Assembly: GCA_016183985.1 (NCBI GenBank)
Contig: JACPDN010000004.1
Location: 186,001 to 250,000, forward strand
DNA from: Pseudomonadota bacterium
Lineage (GTDB): Bacteria; Pseudomonadota; Alphaproteobacteria; Dongiales; Dongiaceae
DNA length: 64,000 nt
Direction of reading: 5' to 3'
Positions 8,125 to 16,382 of this stretch are shown here, in pieces. The first letter of the stretch is position 1; every line of letters begins with the position of its first letter. Position numbers and translations under genes: made by a program. Under the pieces are notes generated by a model. That model saw only the letters and a program-made list of their open reading frames with translations, searched no databases and was not told where the DNA came from.

Positions 8125-9789
8125 ATGTCAGCGATTGCGGATTCGGCAGGTCGCACCGGTGCGCAGGTGGACACCAAGCTGGTGGTCTTTGCCTCGTCGC
8201 TGGGGACCGTCTTCGAATGGTACGATTTCTATCTCTACGGCTCATTGGCGGCGATCATCGCCAAGCAATTCTTCGCTGGCGTCAACCCGACGGCAGCTTT
8301 CATCTTCGCGCTGATGGCCTTTGCCGCCGGCTTCGCGGTGCGTCCCTTCGGTGCCATTGTGTTCGGGCGTCTCGGCGATCTGGTCGGGCGCAAATACACC
8401 TTCCTCATCACCATCCTGATCATGGGTCTTTCGACCTTCATCGTCGGACTGCTGCCGAGCTATGCCTCGATCGGCATCGCGGCGCCGGTGATCCTCGTCG
8501 GCCTTCGTTTGCTCCAGGGCCTGGCGCTCGGCGGTGAATATGGCGGTGCGGCGACCTATGTGGCCGAACATGCCCCCGCCGGCAAGCGCGGCCTCCATAC
8601 TTCCTGGATCCAGACGACGGCGACATTGGGCCTCTTCCTGTCGCTCATCGTCATCCTGGTGACGCGCACCACGCTCGGTGAAGAAGTCTTCGCCGATTGG
8701 GGCTGGCGTATTCCGTTCCTGATCTCACTGCTGTTGCTGCTGATCTCGGTCTGGATCCGCTTGAAGCTCAGTGAATCGCCGACCTTCCAGAAGATGAAGG
8801 CGGAAGGCAAAGGCTCGAAGGCACCGCTCACCGAAAGTTTCGGCCGGTGGGAAAACCTGAAGATCGTGTTGCTGGCGCTTTTCGGCCTCACCGCCGGTCA
8901 GGCGGTGGTGTGGTACACGGGCCAATTCTACGCACTCTTCTTCCTGACCCAGGCACTGAAGATAGACGCGGTCACGGCAAACTACTTCATCGCCGCATCG
9001 CTTCTGGTCGGTACGCCTGCCTTCATTCTGTTCGGCTGGCTTTCCGACAAGATCGGCCGCAAACGGATCATCATGGCTGGCTGCGCGCTCGCGGTGGTGA
9101 CCTACTTCCCGGTATTCAAAGCCATCACGCACTTCGCCAATCCGGCGCTGGAGGCAGCGCAGGCCTCGGCACCAGTGACGGTCGTTGCTGACCCGGCCAG
9201 CTGTTCGTTCCAGTTCAATCCGGTCGGCACGACCAAATTTTTGACCTCCTGCGACATCGCCAAGAGCTTCCTCGCAAAGGGCTCGGTGAACTATGCCAAT
9301 GAAGCGGCACCGGCCGGCACTGTTGCCCAGGTGAAGATCGGTGAAACTGTGATCGATAGCTTCGAAGGCGCGGGGCTCTCGGCGGATGAACTGAAAGCCA
9401 ACACCGAGGTCTTCACCAAGGCGATGACTGAGGCGGTGACGGCGCACGGCTATCCGGCCAAAGCCGATCCGGCGCAGATCAACTACTTTATGACCTTCGC
9501 CCTGCTGCTCTACCTCGTCATCCTGGTGACGATGGTCTATGGCCCGATCGCGGCCATGCTGGTCGAATTGTTCCCGACCCGCATCCGCTACACCTCGATG
9601 TCGCTGCCCTATCACATCGGCAACGGCTGGTTCGGCGGCTTCCTGCCGACGGTCAGCTTCGCCATGGTCGCGGCCAGCGGCGATATCTATTACGGCCTGT
9701 GGTATCCGATCGTCATCGCGGCGATGACGCTGGTCGTGGGCGTGCTGTTCATCCACGAAACCAAGGATCACCGCATGGAAGTCTGGTGA
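8125..9789 (+). CDS. MFS transporter of the metabolite:H+ symporter type with a large extra loop
   Basis: This 554-residue inner-membrane carrier of the MHS branch of the major facilitator superfamily has an N-terminus 'SSLGTVFEWYDFYLYGSL' and motif 'FGRLGDLVGRKYTF' typical of the ProP/KgtP/ShiA group. About residues 340-455 form a hydrophilic insertion with two Cys ('ASCSF', 'TSCDI') between transmembrane helices in the second half; comparable 550-residue MFS proteins exist in other alphaproteobacteria. Substrate is unknown, with small carboxylates or amino acids usual for the group. The ATG at 8125 follows AGGGGAG; the frame is open upstream to 7906, but that stretch is not membrane-like. 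It ends just before a strong terminator. Confidence 0.9.
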   Translation: MSAIADSAGRTGAQVDTKLVVFASSLGTVFEWYDFYLYGSLAAIIAKQFFAGVNPTAAFIFALMAFAAGFAVRPFGAIVFGRLGDLVGRKYTFLITILIMGLSTFIVGLLPSYASIGIAAPVILVGLRLLQGLALGGEYGGAATYVAEHAPAGKRGLHTSWIQTTATLGLFLSLIVILVTRTTLGEEVFADWGWRIPFLISLLLLLISVWIRLKLSESPTFQKMKAEGKGSKAPLTESFGRWENLKIVLLALFGLTAGQAVVWYTGQFYALFFLTQALKIDAVTANYFIAASLLVGTPAFILFGWLSDKIGRKRIIMAGCALAVVTYFPVFKAITHFANPALEAAQASAPVTVVADPASCSFQFNPVGTTKFLTSCDIAKSFLAKGSVNYANEAAPAGTVAQVKIGETVIDSFEGAGLSADELKANTEVFTKAMTEAVTAHGYPAKADPAQINYFMTFALLLYLVILVTMVYGPIAAMLVELFPTRIRYTSMSLPYHIGNGWFGGFLPTVSFAMVAASGDIYYGLWYPIVIAAMTLVVGVLFIHETKDHRMEVW

Positions 9790-9820
9790 GCTAACGCGCC
9801 GGACGAGACTTTCCCCCTCC

Positions 9821-9855
9821 GGGCCCTGCCGCAAGGCAGGGCCCTCTCTTTATTT
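9821..9855 (+). terminator. Rho-independent terminator after the MFS gene
   Basis: A perfect 10-bp stem GGGCCCTGCC / GGCAGGGCCC with tetraloop GCAA (9821-9844) is followed by the T-rich stretch TCTCTTTATTT, 31 bp after the MFS stop codon. Confidence 0.85.
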
Positions 9856-9925
9856 GAAGGCCCGGGGGGCAAGGTAGGGCCTTTTTTCTTTGGCGTTGAG
9901 ATTGGTACCAGCCACCCTTTTCCCA

Positions 9926-10002
9926 GAGGGGCGAGGGGCGAGGGGCGAGGGGCGAGGGGCGAGGGGCGAGGGGCGAGGGGCGAGGGGCGAGGGGCGAGGG
10001 GC
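9926..10002. repeat. Tandem heptanucleotide repeat (GAGGGGC) x 11
   Basis: Eleven uninterrupted, identical copies of GAGGGGC fill 9926-10002. The array begins inside a sequence (ACCCTTTTCCCAGAGGGGCGAGGGG) that resembles the dispersed palindrome at 42254, so it looks like an expansion of that element's right arm. Strand-asymmetric G-runs could form quadruplexes. A second, inverted copy of the palindrome follows at 10027. Confidence 0.95.
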
Positions 10003-10026
10003 TTAAGGCAGGGCTCGCTAGAAACT

Positions 10027-10067
10027 CCCTCGCCCCGCGATAGCGGGGAGAGGGTCGGGGTGAGGGG
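10027..10067. repeat. Dispersed GC-rich palindrome (CCCTCNCC...GAGGGT...GTGAGGGG family)
   Basis: The core CCCCGC-GATA-GCGGGG (10033-10048) is flanked by CCCTCG on the left and GAGAGGGTCGGGGTGAGGGG on the right. This is a typical alphaproteobacterial intergenic repeat; relatives sit at about 9912, 29127-29149 and 42254-42290. It lies just past the 3' end of the PEP-mutase-family gene. Confidence 0.7.
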
Positions 10068-10073
10068 CGCGCG

Positions 10074-10886
10074 TTAGCGTTTCATCATGCCGTTGAGGGC
10101 ACCTGATTCCAGGGCACCTTCGCTGAAGATCTCCGAGCGGCCATCGGCAAGGAAGGCCTTCACCGCCGCCGCCGTCTTGCCATAGGCGAGTTTGGTGAGG
10201 CCGGCGCCGGCGCTGAGGCGCTTCACACCCATCTTCACCAAATCGGCCGCGGCAGGAAGACCTGCCCAGCCCAGCACATTCAAGGGGCGGTCGATGCCGC
10301 TGGCAACGCTGCGGATCTCATCTGGTGCCACGATGGCGGGCACGAAGATGCCGCTTGCCCCCGCGTCGCGATAGATCTTGGCGCGGCGCAGGCTTTCCGC
10401 GACGCGTTCGGCCGGTGGCACCAATTGGCGCAGATATACGTCGACCCGGGCATTGACGAAGAAATCGACGCCGGTGCGCTCCGCCGCCTTGCGCACAGCC
10501 GTGATCTTGGCGGCGAGCTGTTCCGGCGGGTTCGAGCCGTCTTCGATATTCATGCCGACGCCGCCCACATCGATGATCTGGGTCACGGCAAGTGCCACGT
10601 CCTCCGGCGTGCGGCCGAAGCCGCTTTCCATATCCACCGTCACCGGCACGTTGACGACACGCGTGATCAGGCTGACGCCATGCACCAGCTCACTCAAAGG
10701 CAAGGCATCGCCATCGGGATAGCCAAGACTCCAGGCGAAGCCGGCGCTGGACGTGGCGATCGCCTTGGCGCCGAGACTCTCGATGACGCGTGCGGAACCG
10801 GCATCCCAGGCATTGGGGAGGGTCAGGAGGCCCGGCCCCTGATGCAGTTGATGAAACAGGGCGGCGGAATCGGGACGTGAAGGCAT
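10074..10886 (-). CDS. Isocitrate lyase / PEP mutase superfamily protein
   Basis: This 270-residue TIM-barrel enzyme has the family metal/phosphonate site 'VTVDMESGFG', followed by 'GVGMNIEDGS', 'DFFVNARVDVYL' and 'GASGIFVPAI'. It lacks the KKCGH loop of true isocitrate lyase, so C-C or P-C bond chemistry on a small 2-oxo or carboxylate substrate (for example oxaloacetate decarboxylation or carboxyvinyl-phosphonate-type reactions) is more likely. The ATG at 10884-10886 is chosen because GAGGAAA precedes it; an open frame continues upstream into ogt. It begins 13 bp after the ogt stop and is the last gene of an operon with ada-alkA and ogt, an odd partner for DNA repair. Confidence 0.85.
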   Translation of the reverse strand: MPSRPDSAALFHQLHQGPGLLTLPNAWDAGSARVIESLGAKAIATSSAGFAWSLGYPDGDALPLSELVHGVSLITRVVNVPVTVDMESGFGRTPEDVALAVTQIIDVGGVGMNIEDGSNPPEQLAAKITAVRKAAERTGVDFFVNARVDVYLRQLVPPAERVAESLRRAKIYRDAGASGIFVPAIVAPDEIRSVASGIDRPLNVLGWAGLPAAADLVKMGVKRLSAGAGLTKLAYGKTAAAVKAFLADGRSEIFSEGALESGALNGMMKR

Positions 10887-10899
10887 GGTTGTTTCCTCG

Positions 10900-11421
10900 T
10901 TATGAAATCGCTTTTTCGTGGGCGAGCAGCCAGCTTTTGCGATGCAGGCCGCCGCCATAGCCGGTGAGCGACCCGTCGCTGCCGATGACCCGGTGGCAGG
11001 GAATGACGATACTCACCGGATTGGCGCCATTGGCAAGGCCGGCGGCACGGATCGCCGCCGGTTTACCGATGCGCCGCGCCAGCTCGGCATAACTGATGGT
11101 CTTGCCGCAGGGAATGCGGGTGAGCTCACGCCAGACCTTGCGTTGGAATTCGGTACCGCCGGTGTCGGTCGCCAGCTTGTCGATGGCGGCAAGGTCGCCT
11201 TTGAAATAGCGGGCAAGCGCCGCCGACAGCCCGCCCGGATTCTTGGCCGGTGCCAGGGTGAAACCCGCCTTGCCGCAATAGCGACCGAGCAGTTGAAGCA
11301 TGCGATCCTCATGGTCGCGCCAATCGATGGCCCGCAGGCGATCTTGCCCATCGGCGATCAGGACCAGCTCGCCAATGGGCGTCGCCATCCGGTCGATCTT
11401 GAGCGCAATCGGTTCAGCCAT
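10900..11421 (-). CDS. ogt: Methylated-DNA--protein-cysteine S-methyltransferase
   Basis: This 173-residue suicide repair protein removes O6-alkyl groups from guanine in DNA. The alkyl acceptor is Cys142 in the invariant 'VIPCHRVIG', and the DNA-binding helix reads 'GKTISYAELARRIGKP AAIRAAGLANGANP' (written in two parts). The start ATG overlaps the stop of the upstream ada-alkA gene by 8 bases (ATGGCTGA), pointing to translational coupling in an adaptive-response operon. This separate Ogt domain complements the upstream fusion, which lacks a C-terminal methyltransferase. Confidence 0.95.
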   Translation of the reverse strand: MAEPIALKIDRMATPIGELVLIADGQDRLRAIDWRDHEDRMLQLLGRYCGKAGFTLAPAKNPGGLSAALARYFKGDLAAIDKLATDTGGTEFQRKVWRELTRIPCGKTISYAELARRIGKPAAIRAAGLANGANPVSIVIPCHRVIGSDGSLTGYGGGLHRKSWLLAHEKAIS

Positions 11422-12976
11422 GTGTCTTGCTCGCGATGAATGATTCGTCCGCGGCCCAAAGATGCTGGGCGGCATAGGCGCGCCAGGGGCGCCATTGCTC
11501 CGCCATTTGCAACAACGCTTGCGGCGTGGGCCTCGTGCCGCCGGGCGGTGTTGCGCCGCGCAGGATGCCGATATCGCTTGCCGGGAAGGCATCGGGCTCG
11601 CGCACGACACGCAAGGCAATGTAATGCGCCGTCCAATCGCCGATACCCTTGATCGCGCGGAGCTTTGCGATCGTGGCATCGATATCGCCGGCGGCGCGGA
11701 AGAGGTCCGGATCACGCAGGGCCGCTTCCGCCAAGGCGAACAGGGTCTGCTTGCGGGCACCTGGCATGCCAAGCGCGGTGAGATCGGCCGCAGCGACTTG
11801 CGCCGCATTTGGGAAGACGCGCGCGATGCCCTCGACATGTTGCGAGTTTGCGGGAAGTTCCGTGCCGCAGATCGCCGTCAGGCGGGCGGCAAGTTGCCGA
11901 CCGGCGGTAACGGTGACCTGCTGGCCGAGAATGGCGCGGATGGCGAGCTCGAAGCCGTCCCAGCCACCCGGTGCCCGCAAACCGGGCCGCGCCGCAATTA
12001 AGGGCGCCAGGATGGGATCCTGTGCCAGATGCTGGCCGATCAGGCCGACATCGGCACCGAGATCGAAAACCCGCTTGATCCGCGCGATGAGTGTCGGCAA
12101 TGCCTTCACACAAGGGAAGCGGATCGTGGCGGTGAGGCTGTTCGCCGCCGCATCATGAGCGATCTCGACGCAGCCAACGGCGCCATCGATCTCGACCGCA
12201 CGCAGATAGCGCTCAGCCAGAACCATTTCGATGCCGGGGATGGCGCGCGCCGCGAGATAGGACAGCATGAAGGGCCAGTCATAAGGCGGCCGGTAGGGCA
12301 GTTTGACGACAACGCCGCTGGCTGCTGCCGATCCGGCCGCCAGGGCCGACTGGCTCTTGCGGCGCAGCGCCGATGGCGGCCGATGAAAGAGCGCCTGGAA
12401 AGTTTCGTTGAAGCGGCGGACGCTGCCGAAGCCCGCAGCCATGGCGATCTCGGCCATCGGCAGGCGGGTCTCGTGAATCAATTGCTTGGCAAGATGGATG
12501 CGCCGTGTCTGGGCAACGGCAATCGGTGAAGCGCCGAGATGTTCCTGGAACAGGCGGCGGAGCTGCCGCTCGCCGACACCTAGACGTGTCGCCAGATGCT
12601 CGACGCCGTGACGCTCGTCATCGAGCGCACCCTCGGCGATGAGGGCAAGGCCACGGCGCACGGTATTGGAGGTACCGCTCCAGGCGCCGATCTCGGGTGC
12701 CGTTTCAGGCCGGCAGCGCAGGCAGGGACGAAAGCCCGCTTCGCGTGCGGCGGCGGCGCTGCCGAAGAAACGGCAATTGGCGAACTTCGCCGAAGGTGCC
12801 GGGCAGATCGGCCGACAATAGATACCGGTCGAGGTGACGCCGACGAAGAAGCGCCCATCGAAACGGGAGTCGCGCGCTTTAAGGGCGCGGTAGCAAGCCT
12901 GTGGGTCAAGGCTCAGCGAGGCACCGTCGGGTGCCTCGCTTTCAGTGGCCGTGTGGATCGGTGACGATTGGTCCAT
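11414..12976 (-). CDS. alkA: Ada-AlkA fusion: methyl-phosphotriester sensor, AraC activator and 3-methyladenine glycosylase
   Basis: This 520-residue fusion has three parts. Residues about 25-95 are the Ada zinc domain with the four Cys ligands Cys54, Cys58, Cys85 and Cys88 ('GIYCRPICPAP', 'RPCLRCRPE'); the first accepts methyl groups from phosphotriesters in Ada. Residues about 105-205 are an AraC-type helix-turn-helix ('LGVGERQLRRLFQEHLGASP'). The rest is an AlkA-type glycosylase with the helix-hairpin-helix 'LRAIKGIGDWTAHYIALR' and the catalytic-Asp region 'FPASDIGIL'. It should sense alkylation, activate its own operon and excise alkylated bases. It heads the operon ada-alkA, ogt, PEP-mutase family. 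Confidence 0.95.
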   Translation of the reverse strand: MDQSSPIHTATESEAPDGASLSLDPQACYRALKARDSRFDGRFFVGVTSTGIYCRPICPAPSAKFANCRFFGSAAAAREAGFRPCLRCRPETAPEIGAWSGTSNTVRRGLALIAEGALDDERHGVEHLATRLGVGERQLRRLFQEHLGASPIAVAQTRRIHLAKQLIHETRLPMAEIAMAAGFGSVRRFNETFQALFHRPPSALRRKSQSALAAGSAAASGVVVKLPYRPPYDWPFMLSYLAARAIPGIEMVLAERYLRAVEIDGAVGCVEIAHDAAANSLTATIRFPCVKALPTLIARIKRVFDLGADVGLIGQHLAQDPILAPLIAARPGLRAPGGWDGFELAIRAILGQQVTVTAGRQLAARLTAICGTELPANSQHVEGIARVFPNAAQVAAADLTALGMPGARKQTLFALAEAALRDPDLFRAAGDIDATIAKLRAIKGIGDWTAHYIALRVVREPDAFPASDIGILRGATPPGGTRPTPQALLQMAEQWRPWRAYAAQHLWAADESFIASKTHG

Positions 12977-13050
12977 GGCCGCATCATGCCATTCTGCGCA
13001 GCACCCGGCTCGCGGTTTTCGGACATGGTCAATATGCGGCAGGTCTCAGG

Positions 13051-13425
13051 TCATTTATCGACGATTTTATACGGCACCACGATCTGCGGGCCGCGCGCGA
13101 AGAGGACGCATTTGAGGTGCTCCTCAATGCACATGCTGTTGGCAAGGTTGATACTGCCGCCGGTGCAGTAATCGGCCGTCGGCGAACAATAGCTGTAGCG
13201 TCCGCTGACGCCGACGTCGCCCATCATGACGACCAGGAAAGCGCCGTCTTTACGGACGCCGCCCTGTTTCGTGAGATATTCCTGATAGAAACCCCAGACC
13301 TTGCTCGTGATCTGTAGTGTCGCTCCTTCCGGATAACGCAGCGATGGCGGCGCGCCGCAGGCGGCGAGCAAAGCGATGGCAGCCGTCACAGCGGCTGTTC
13401 TTTTGATGATGTGCAGGAATTGCAT
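13051..13425 (-). CDS. Small predicted lipoprotein, unknown function
   Basis: This 124-residue protein has a lipoprotein signal peptide: hydrophobic 'AAVTAAIALLAACG' with Cys23 as lipidation site. The mature part contains several Cys ('YSYCSPTADYC', 'NSMCIEEHLKC') that could form disulphides in the periplasm, and a beta-rich central region. I do not recognise a family. It stands alone between the ada-alkA operon and an EamA permease. Confidence 0.75.
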   Translation of the reverse strand: MQFLHIIKRTAAVTAAIALLAACGAPPSLRYPEGATLQITSKVWGFYQEYLTKQGGVRKDGAFLVVMMGDVGVSGRYSYCSPTADYCTGGSINLANSMCIEEHLKCVLFARGPQIVVPYKIVDK

Positions 13426-13516
13426 TCTTTATGCCCCAAGTGAAACGCGTAGGGACGGCATGCTATGCAATTAAAAAGGCGCCTGCAATCTCCGATGTAG
13501 AGTTGGTTACCAATCG

Positions 13517-14422
13517 TTAACTATGTTCGCCAGTGACGGTCGGCGGCACTTTCCTGAGGCGTTCGCGGTAGGAGATATAAAGCGCGCAGGCGATGAGGAT
13601 GCCGACGCCAACAAAGGTCCAGCGGTCGGGAAAATCGCCGAAGAAATACCAGCCGGCAACGACTGCCATGATCATTTCGGCATAGGCGAAAGGCGCCAGC
13701 AGCGACGCCTCGGCGTGGTCATAGGCTTTCACAATGAGGAAATGGCCAAAGGTCGCGATCGCCGCCATCAGCGCAAAGAGCAGCCATTGCTCCGGCGTCG
13801 GCATCTCCCAGAAGAAGATCACGGCAACGCTCATCAACACAGCGCCGGCGACATTGGTGTGGAAGGTCGTGACCATCGCGTGGCTGCGCCCCGACATTTT
13901 GCGCGTTAGCAGCATGTAGATCGCGAGGCACAGGCCGGCGAGCAGCGCCAGCACCATGCCCGGGTTGAACTCCTGGAAGCCGGGGCGAATGATGATCAGC
14001 GTGCCGATAAAGCCGATGATGACGGCCATCCAGCGCCGGATGCCGACCTTCTCACCCAGCACGACGGGCGACAGCATGGTGATGATGAGGGGCTGCACGA
14101 AGAAGATCGCCAGCGTGTCGGCGATGGGCAGGAATTTGAGGCCCCAGAAAAAGAAGAACGTTGCCCCGCACAGGAACAGGCCGCGGCACGTGTGCATGAC
14201 AGGTGGGTCGGGCAGCAGCCCCTTCGGCCCGACGAGACGCAAGGCGAAGGGCAGCGTCAGCAGCATGCCAAAGAAAAGACGCGCCCAGACGATCTCCACG
14301 ATCGGCAAATCCATGCGCCCCAGATATTTCGCGCAGACATCGAGGAACGGCAGAATCCCCATGGCGCACAGCATCAGGAGGATGCCGAGAAGGGGCTTGG
14401 GTGTGGGGCGGGCGGCACTCAT
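13517..14422 (-). CDS. EamA/DMT-superfamily permease
   Basis: This 301-residue inner-membrane protein has ten predicted hydrophobic helices arranged as two EamA repeats, each with the usual charged inter-helix loops ('RLFFGMLLTLPFALRLVGPKG' region in the first half, 'AEMIMAVVAGWYFFGDFPDRW' region in the second). Proteins of this drug/metabolite transporter group export or import amino acids and other small metabolites; substrate cannot be predicted. No operon partner is adjacent. Confidence 0.88.
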   Translation of the reverse strand: MSAARPTPKPLLGILLMLCAMGILPFLDVCAKYLGRMDLPIVEIVWARLFFGMLLTLPFALRLVGPKGLLPDPPVMHTCRGLFLCGATFFFFWGLKFLPIADTLAIFFVQPLIITMLSPVVLGEKVGIRRWMAVIIGFIGTLIIIRPGFQEFNPGMVLALLAGLCLAIYMLLTRKMSGRSHAMVTTFHTNVAGAVLMSVAVIFFWEMPTPEQWLLFALMAAIATFGHFLIVKAYDHAEASLLAPFAYAEMIMAVVAGWYFFGDFPDRWTFVGVGILIACALYISYRERLRKVPPTVTGEHS

Positions 14423-14598
14423 GAAATACAGTCCGGCGTGTGATGGCCGGGCAGCATAGCGGGGTTCAGCTGGAGATAAAGCACGATCCTCTGCAGATAT
14501 CGGCTGGCCGGCCCTCTTCCACCCCTCGGCTCAATGGTCTAAGAAAGCGCGCCGGCCCGACCTGGGCTGCGTGAGAAAGATCGGTGTCGGAGCAAAAA

Positions 14599-16275
14599 AT
14601 GGCGGCGTATCAATATATTTACGTGATGAAGGGCCTTTCCAAGGTCTATCCGGGCGGCAAGAAGACGCTGGAGAATGTGTGGCTCTCCTTCCTGCCCGGC
14701 GCCAAGATCGGCGTGCTCGGCCATAACGGTGCCGGTAAATCGACGCTGCTGAAGATCATGGCCGGCATCGACAAGGAGTTTAACGGAGAGGCTTGGGCGG
14801 CAGACGGCGTTTCGGTCGGCTATCTCGCCCAGGAGCCGCAGCTCGATCCCGCGAAGGACGTTCTCGGTAACGTCATGGAAGGTGTCGGCGCCACGGCAAA
14901 GCTGCTTGAGGAATTCGAAGCGGTCTCCAATGCCATGGCCGATCCCGATGCCGATTTCGACGCGCTGCTCACCAAGCAGGCCGAGCTGCAGGAGAAGATC
15001 GACGCCGCCGACGCCTGGGATATCCAGCGCAAAGTGGAGATCGCGATGGACGCGTTGCGCTGTCCACCGGCCGATGCCGATGTGACGAAGCTGTCGGGCG
15101 GTGAGCGCCGCCGCGTGGCACTCTGCCGCTTGTTGCTCTCCAACCCCGACATGCTGCTGCTCGACGAACCGACCAACCATCTCGATGCGGAATCGGTCGC
15201 GTGGCTCGAGCATTTCCTCGAAAGCTACAAGGGCATGGTCGTGGCCGTGACTCACGACCGCTACTTCCTCGACAATGTCGCCGGCTGGATTCTGGAACTC
15301 GACCGCGGCCAAGCTATCCCGTTCGAGGGCAATTATTCCGGCTGGCTGGAGCAGAAGTCGAAGCGCCTGGAGCAGGAATCGAAAACCGAGAGCTCACGCC
15401 AGCGCACCCTCGATCGCGAATTGGAATGGATCCGCCAGGGCCCGAAGGCGCGCCAGGCGAAGTCGAAGGCGCGCGTCGCGGCCTATGAGACATTGCTCGC
15501 CCAGCAGAACGACAAGGCGCAGGACCAGGCCCAGATCTATATCCCGGCCGGTCCGCGCCTCGGCGATCTGGTCATCCAGGCCGAGCATCTGAATAAAGGC
15601 TTCGGCGATCGGCTGCTCATTGAAGACCTGTCGTTCCGCCTGCCGCCCGGCGGCATCGTCGGCGTGATCGGTCCGAACGGCGCCGGTAAGACGACCTTGT
15701 TCCGCATGATCACCGGCCTCGAAAAGGCCGATGGCGGCACGTTCAAGGTCGGCGACACGGTGAAGCTCGGCTATATCGACCAGTCGCGTGATTCGCTCGC
15801 GGCCGACAAGACCGTGTGGCAGGAAATCTCCGACGGCCACGACGAGATCGAACTCGGCAAGCGCAAGATGCCAAGCCGCACCTATGTCGCGGGCTTCAAT
15901 TTCAAGGGCACCGACCAGCAGAAGAAGGTCGGCCAGCTTTCGGGTGGTGAGCGCAACCGCGTGCATCTCGCCAAGATGTTGAAAGGCGGCGCCAATGTGC
16001 TGCTGCTCGACGAACCGACCAACGATCTCGATGTCGACACGTTGCGTGCACTTGAGGAAGCGCTGCTGGAATTCGCCGGCTGCGTCGTGGTCGTGAGCCA
16101 CGACCGCTGGTTCCTCGACCGTATCGCGACTCATATCCTGGCGTTTGAAGGCGACAGCCATGTCGAATGGTTTGAAGGCAATTACCAGGATTACGAGGTC
16201 GATCGTCACCGTCGCCTCGGCACTGATGCCGATCAGCCACACCGCATCAAATACAAGCCGCTGATCCGCTCCTGA
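14599..16275 (+). CDS. ettA: EttA, energy-dependent translational throttle ABC-F ATPase
   Basis: This 558-residue soluble ABC-F protein has two ATPase cassettes: Walker A 'GHNGAGKST' with signature '[15 protein letters not shown]' and '[11 protein letters not shown]'; then 'GPNGAGKTT' with '[15 protein letters not shown]' and '[11 protein letters not shown]'. Between them lies the charged P-site tRNA interaction motif. EttA binds the ribosomal E site and gates entry into elongation according to the ATP/ADP ratio. I place the start at the ATG 14599, which has GGAG six bases upstream and matches the E. coli N-terminus, rather than at a GTG 15 bases earlier. Length is close to the 555 residues of E. 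coli EttA. A strong hairpin follows at 16308. Confidence 0.95.
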   Translation: MAAYQYIYVMKGLSKVYPGGKKTLENVWLSFLPGAKIGVLGHNGAGKSTLLKIMAGIDKEFNGEAWAADGVSVGYLAQEPQLDPAKDVLGNVMEGVGATAKLLEEFEAVSNAMADPDADFDALLTKQAELQEKIDAADAWDIQRKVEIAMDALRCPPADADVTKLSGGERRRVALCRLLLSNPDMLLLDEPTNHLDAESVAWLEHFLESYKGMVVAVTHDRYFLDNVAGWILELDRGQAIPFEGNYSGWLEQKSKRLEQESKTESSRQRTLDRELEWIRQGPKARQAKSKARVAAYETLLAQQNDKAQDQAQIYIPAGPRLGDLVIQAEHLNKGFGDRLLIEDLSFRLPPGGIVGVIGPNGAGKTTLFRMITGLEKADGGTFKVGDTVKLGYIDQSRDSLAADKTVWQEISDGHDEIELGKRKMPSRTYVAGFNFKGTDQQKKVGQLSGGERNRVHLAKMLKGGANVLLLDEPTNDLDVDTLRALEEALLEFAGCVVVVSHDRWFLDRIATHILAFEGDSHVEWFEGNYQDYEVDRHRRLGTDADQPHRIKYKPLIRS

Positions 16276-16307
16276 ACGGGCGTATTTGATTCATATCAAG
16301 AGGCTTG

Positions 16308-16381
16308 CCGCCGGTTCTGGGCATGAGAAGATAGGGTCGTATAACTGACCCGCTTCTTCATGACCCAGACCGGCGGTTTTT
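16308..16381 (+). terminator. Strong terminator-like hairpin ending two bases before the yhiI start codon
   Basis: Arms 16308-16330 and 16353-16376 pair over about 22 bp with three small bulges (CCGCCGGT/ACCGGCGG outer part), and an inner GGGTC/GACCC stem (16334-16338 / 16347-16351) extends it. TTTTT follows at 16377-16381. It should terminate ettA, but the next ATG is at 16383, so it could equally act as an attenuator or translational switch for the downstream transporter. Confidence 0.85.
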
Positions 16382-16382
16382 C

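Noticed and set aside
8725-9834. Long reverse-strand open frame opposite the MFS gene
   Set aside because: Arg/His/Gln-rich shadow translation with no family match; the + strand frame is a clear membrane carrier.
9926-10002. CRISPR-like array
   Set aside because: The 7-bp units are contiguous with no spacers, so it is a simple tandem repeat.
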